Assembly: GCA_022425585.1 (NCBI GenBank)
Contig: JAKMFF010000056.1
Span: 1 to 8,217 of the forward strand
Source of the DNA: Candidatus Poseidoniaceae archaeon
GTDB taxonomy: Archaea; Thermoplasmatota; Poseidoniia; Poseidoniales; Poseidoniaceae
DNA: 8,217 bases
Direction: 5' to 3'
Part shown: piece after piece, positions 7,119-8,217 of the stretch
How positions within the stretch are numbered: the stretch's first letter is position 1
Layout: every line of letters begins with the position of its first letter
Program-made: the position numbers and the translations under genes
The notes under the pieces: generated by a model
What the model was told of the DNA's origin: nothing
The model's input: the letters and a program-made list of their open reading frames with translations, nothing else
Databases searched by the model: none

Positions 7119-8015
7119 TTGACTGATGTGCTTGTTGTTTTCAAGAAAAACTTTGAGCAAGTTCATGATGAAAGTTTACGTAAGGTAACAGAAATTCTTA
7201 ATCAGGTGAAAAATAGTTACGATGTAAGTTTTGATTTAAGAGCAAGAGAACAAGTAAGAAGAGCGGATTTTATTGGACGCGATTTGGTAATCGTCCTAGG
7301 TGGCGACGGTACTCTCACCAGTATATCACATAATATCGATGCTGAAACCCCGGTAATTGGAGTAAATTCTCACCCTATTGATGATGACCCTAATGGAAGC
7401 TTTGGTTTCTATATGGATTCAAATATTGATACTTTTTCTGCCGATATCGTGACTGCTCTGTCTGGAAAAGCAATAATCAATCAAATCCCTAGACTTCAAG
7501 CCATTATTGACACAACTTCGGGTAACAGATTTACTACTGACCCAGCAATGAACGATCTTTTGATAGCCAATACCCATCAATATGCTCCAAGTAAGTATCA
7601 CCTGCGTAGAGACGGAAACAAGTGCCGTCAACAGAGTAGTGGACTAGTATTTTCAACCTGGCTTGGGCAAGGTGCATGGCTTAATCACATAATTGAACAG
7701 AATACTATTGAGGAATTAAGAAAAAATATTCAAAGTGATCAAATAAACAATCACTACTTTGTCGTTGCTCGGGAAATATCACATAAGCAAAGAATCGACC
7801 AACCGTGGTCATGGTTGGATTGGACAGACCAGACAACCACCATAACTTCAGACATGCATAGAGGATATGTAGTACCAGATGGCTGGGATGAAGTACATTT
7901 TAATCGCGGTGCGACAATAACGGTTAACTTAGCCGCCCCAAAACTATGTTTATTGACGTTCAGAAAAACAATTTACGATAAATTATCAGATTTAATCGAA
8001 CAGAGATTAGTTTGA
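7119..8015 (+). CDS. Divergent NAD kinase (ATP-NAD kinase family)
   Basis: This 298-residue protein would phosphorylate NAD to NADP. The diacylglycerol-kinase-like fold is marked by VIVLGGDGTLTSISHNI (57-73), where Asp63 is the conserved GGDGT aspartate. The NAD-site motif appears as NDLLIAN (145-151), and the next glycine motif is QQSSGLVFSTWLGQGAW (171-187). In ordinary bacterial and archaeal enzymes this last motif reads roughly DGLxxSTPTGSTAY; here Asp is replaced by Ser and the TPTGS core is lost. An SSGL version resembles the mitochondrial NADK2 branch as I remember it. A late SDMHRGYVVPDGW segment (244-256) corresponds to the C-terminal region. It probably starts at TTG 7119 because of the GAGGCGG site and because VLVVFKK then sits where family members begin. 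It converges on 16S with 92 bp between. Family is clear; substrate preference is uncertain. Confidence 0.85.
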   Translation: MTDVLVVFKKNFEQVHDESLRKVTEILNQVKNSYDVSFDLRAREQVRRADFIGRDLVIVLGGDGTLTSISHNIDAETPVIGVNSHPIDDDPNGSFGFYMDSNIDTFSADIVTALSGKAIINQIPRLQAIIDTTSGNRFTTDPAMNDLLIANTHQYAPSKYHLRRDGNKCRQQSSGLVFSTWLGQGAWLNHIIEQNTIEELRKNIQSDQINNHYFVVAREISHKQRIDQPWSWLDWTDQTTTITSDMHRGYVVPDGWDEVHFNRGATITVNLAAPKLCLLTFRKTIYDKLSDLIEQRLV

Positions 8016-8054
8016 TAAAATAACCTGCTGTAAAAAGTAAAGTAGCCTTTGAAT

Positions 8055-8099
8055 AAAAAAAGGAGTGGAGACTGGAGCCCAAAAAGGACTCCAGCCTCC
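8055..8099 (-). terminator. Hairpin plus T-run just downstream of 16S rRNA
   Basis: Bases 8086-8099 and 8067-8080 form a 14-bp stem around a 5-base loop (8081-8085). On the rRNA strand the stem has two G-U pairs, the loop is TTTTT, and the stem is followed by ACTCC and a run of seven T (8061-8055). This is the look of an intrinsic terminator for the minus-strand rRNA transcript. It could instead, or also, guide 3' processing, since the stem starts 8 nt after the mature 16S end. In the plus direction it is followed by TTTCTT and might weakly stop the NAD kinase transcript. Confidence 0.7.
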
Positions 8100-8107
8100 G
8101 GTTTCTT

Positions 8108-8217
8108 AGGAGGTGATCCATCTGCAGGTTCCCCTACAGATACCTTGTTACGACTTAACCCTCCTTGTCGAAGGCAGGCTCGAATACGCCATAAAGCGCA
8201 GCCTCACCCACCCCCAA
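8108..8217 (-). rRNA. rrs: 16S ribosomal RNA, 3' end (partial)
   Basis: The last roughly 110 nt of the small-subunit rRNA lie here and the gene continues past the right edge. The 3' tail on the minus strand is GGATCACCTCCT (8119-8108), the anti-Shine-Dalgarno sequence. Helix 45 is at 8141-8120 with its GGAA loop intact. The conserved AAGTCGTAACAAGGTA segment lies around 8156-8142, and the distal strand of helix 44 follows with the archaeal-type GGGTGAGGC near the edge. Helix 45 has the stem ATCTG/CAGAT where the common form is GC-rich; both sides changed together, which supports a functional RNA. The exact 3' base is uncertain by a few nucleotides. Transcription is toward the NAD kinase gene, and no tRNA-Ala or 23S gene follows on this strand. 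Confidence 0.97.

Noticed and set aside
1..8217. CRISPR array, insertion sequence, integrase, phage or toxin-antitoxin genes
   Set aside because: I see no regularly spaced repeats, transposase motifs or terminal inverted repeats; the window is densely packed with housekeeping and membrane genes.

Overview
The window looks like a chromosomal segment from a moderately AT-rich euryarchaeon, most plausibly a marine Thermoplasmatota lineage (Marine Group II/Poseidoniales, with Marine Group III possible). The evidence is an archaeal-type 16S rRNA 3' end on the minus strand at the right edge, that gene's apparent separation from any 23S gene, TATA-like promoter elements, and archaeal-style membrane and DHH proteins. 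The lineage is inferred from general character, not from a database match.

Layout. From left to right on the minus strand there is a three-gene unit read lemA (2902-2327), then a Rossmann-DHH phosphoesterase (2302-911), then a TraB-family membrane protein (899 to beyond position 1). The gaps are 24 and 11 bp. A TATA-like element at 2956-2970 lies between lemA and a divergent TauE/SafE-type transporter (2989-3801, plus). That transporter converges on a bacterial-type thiolase with only 3 bp between the stop codons. A second minus-strand series reads four-TM hypothetical protein (7018-6449), GIDE-domain membrane protein (6409-5054), thiolase (5022-3805), with gaps of 39 and 31 bp. A divergent intergenic region of 100 bp (7019-7118) then leads to an NAD-kinase-like gene (7119-8015, plus). 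This gene converges on the 3' end of the 16S rRNA gene (8108 to beyond 8217), with a 14-bp hairpin plus T-run between them.

How the genes may work together. LemA and the GIDE-domain protein are membrane proteins of families that I recall often occurring near each other in prokaryotes. Here they sit in adjacent but separate transcription units together with TraB and a small four-TM protein, which suggests an envelope or membrane-homeostasis neighbourhood. The DHH enzyme may add a nucleotide-phosphodiester function. Thiolase and the NAD-kinase homolog are metabolic genes with no obvious link to that theme. The coding density is high: no gap exceeds about 100 bp, and I see no tRNA, CRISPR array, insertion sequence or phage gene. 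I did not find a clearly new defence or mobile system. The best leads are the LemA/GIDE/TraB/DHH neighbourhood, the divergent NAD kinase and the solitary 16S gene with its close hairpin.
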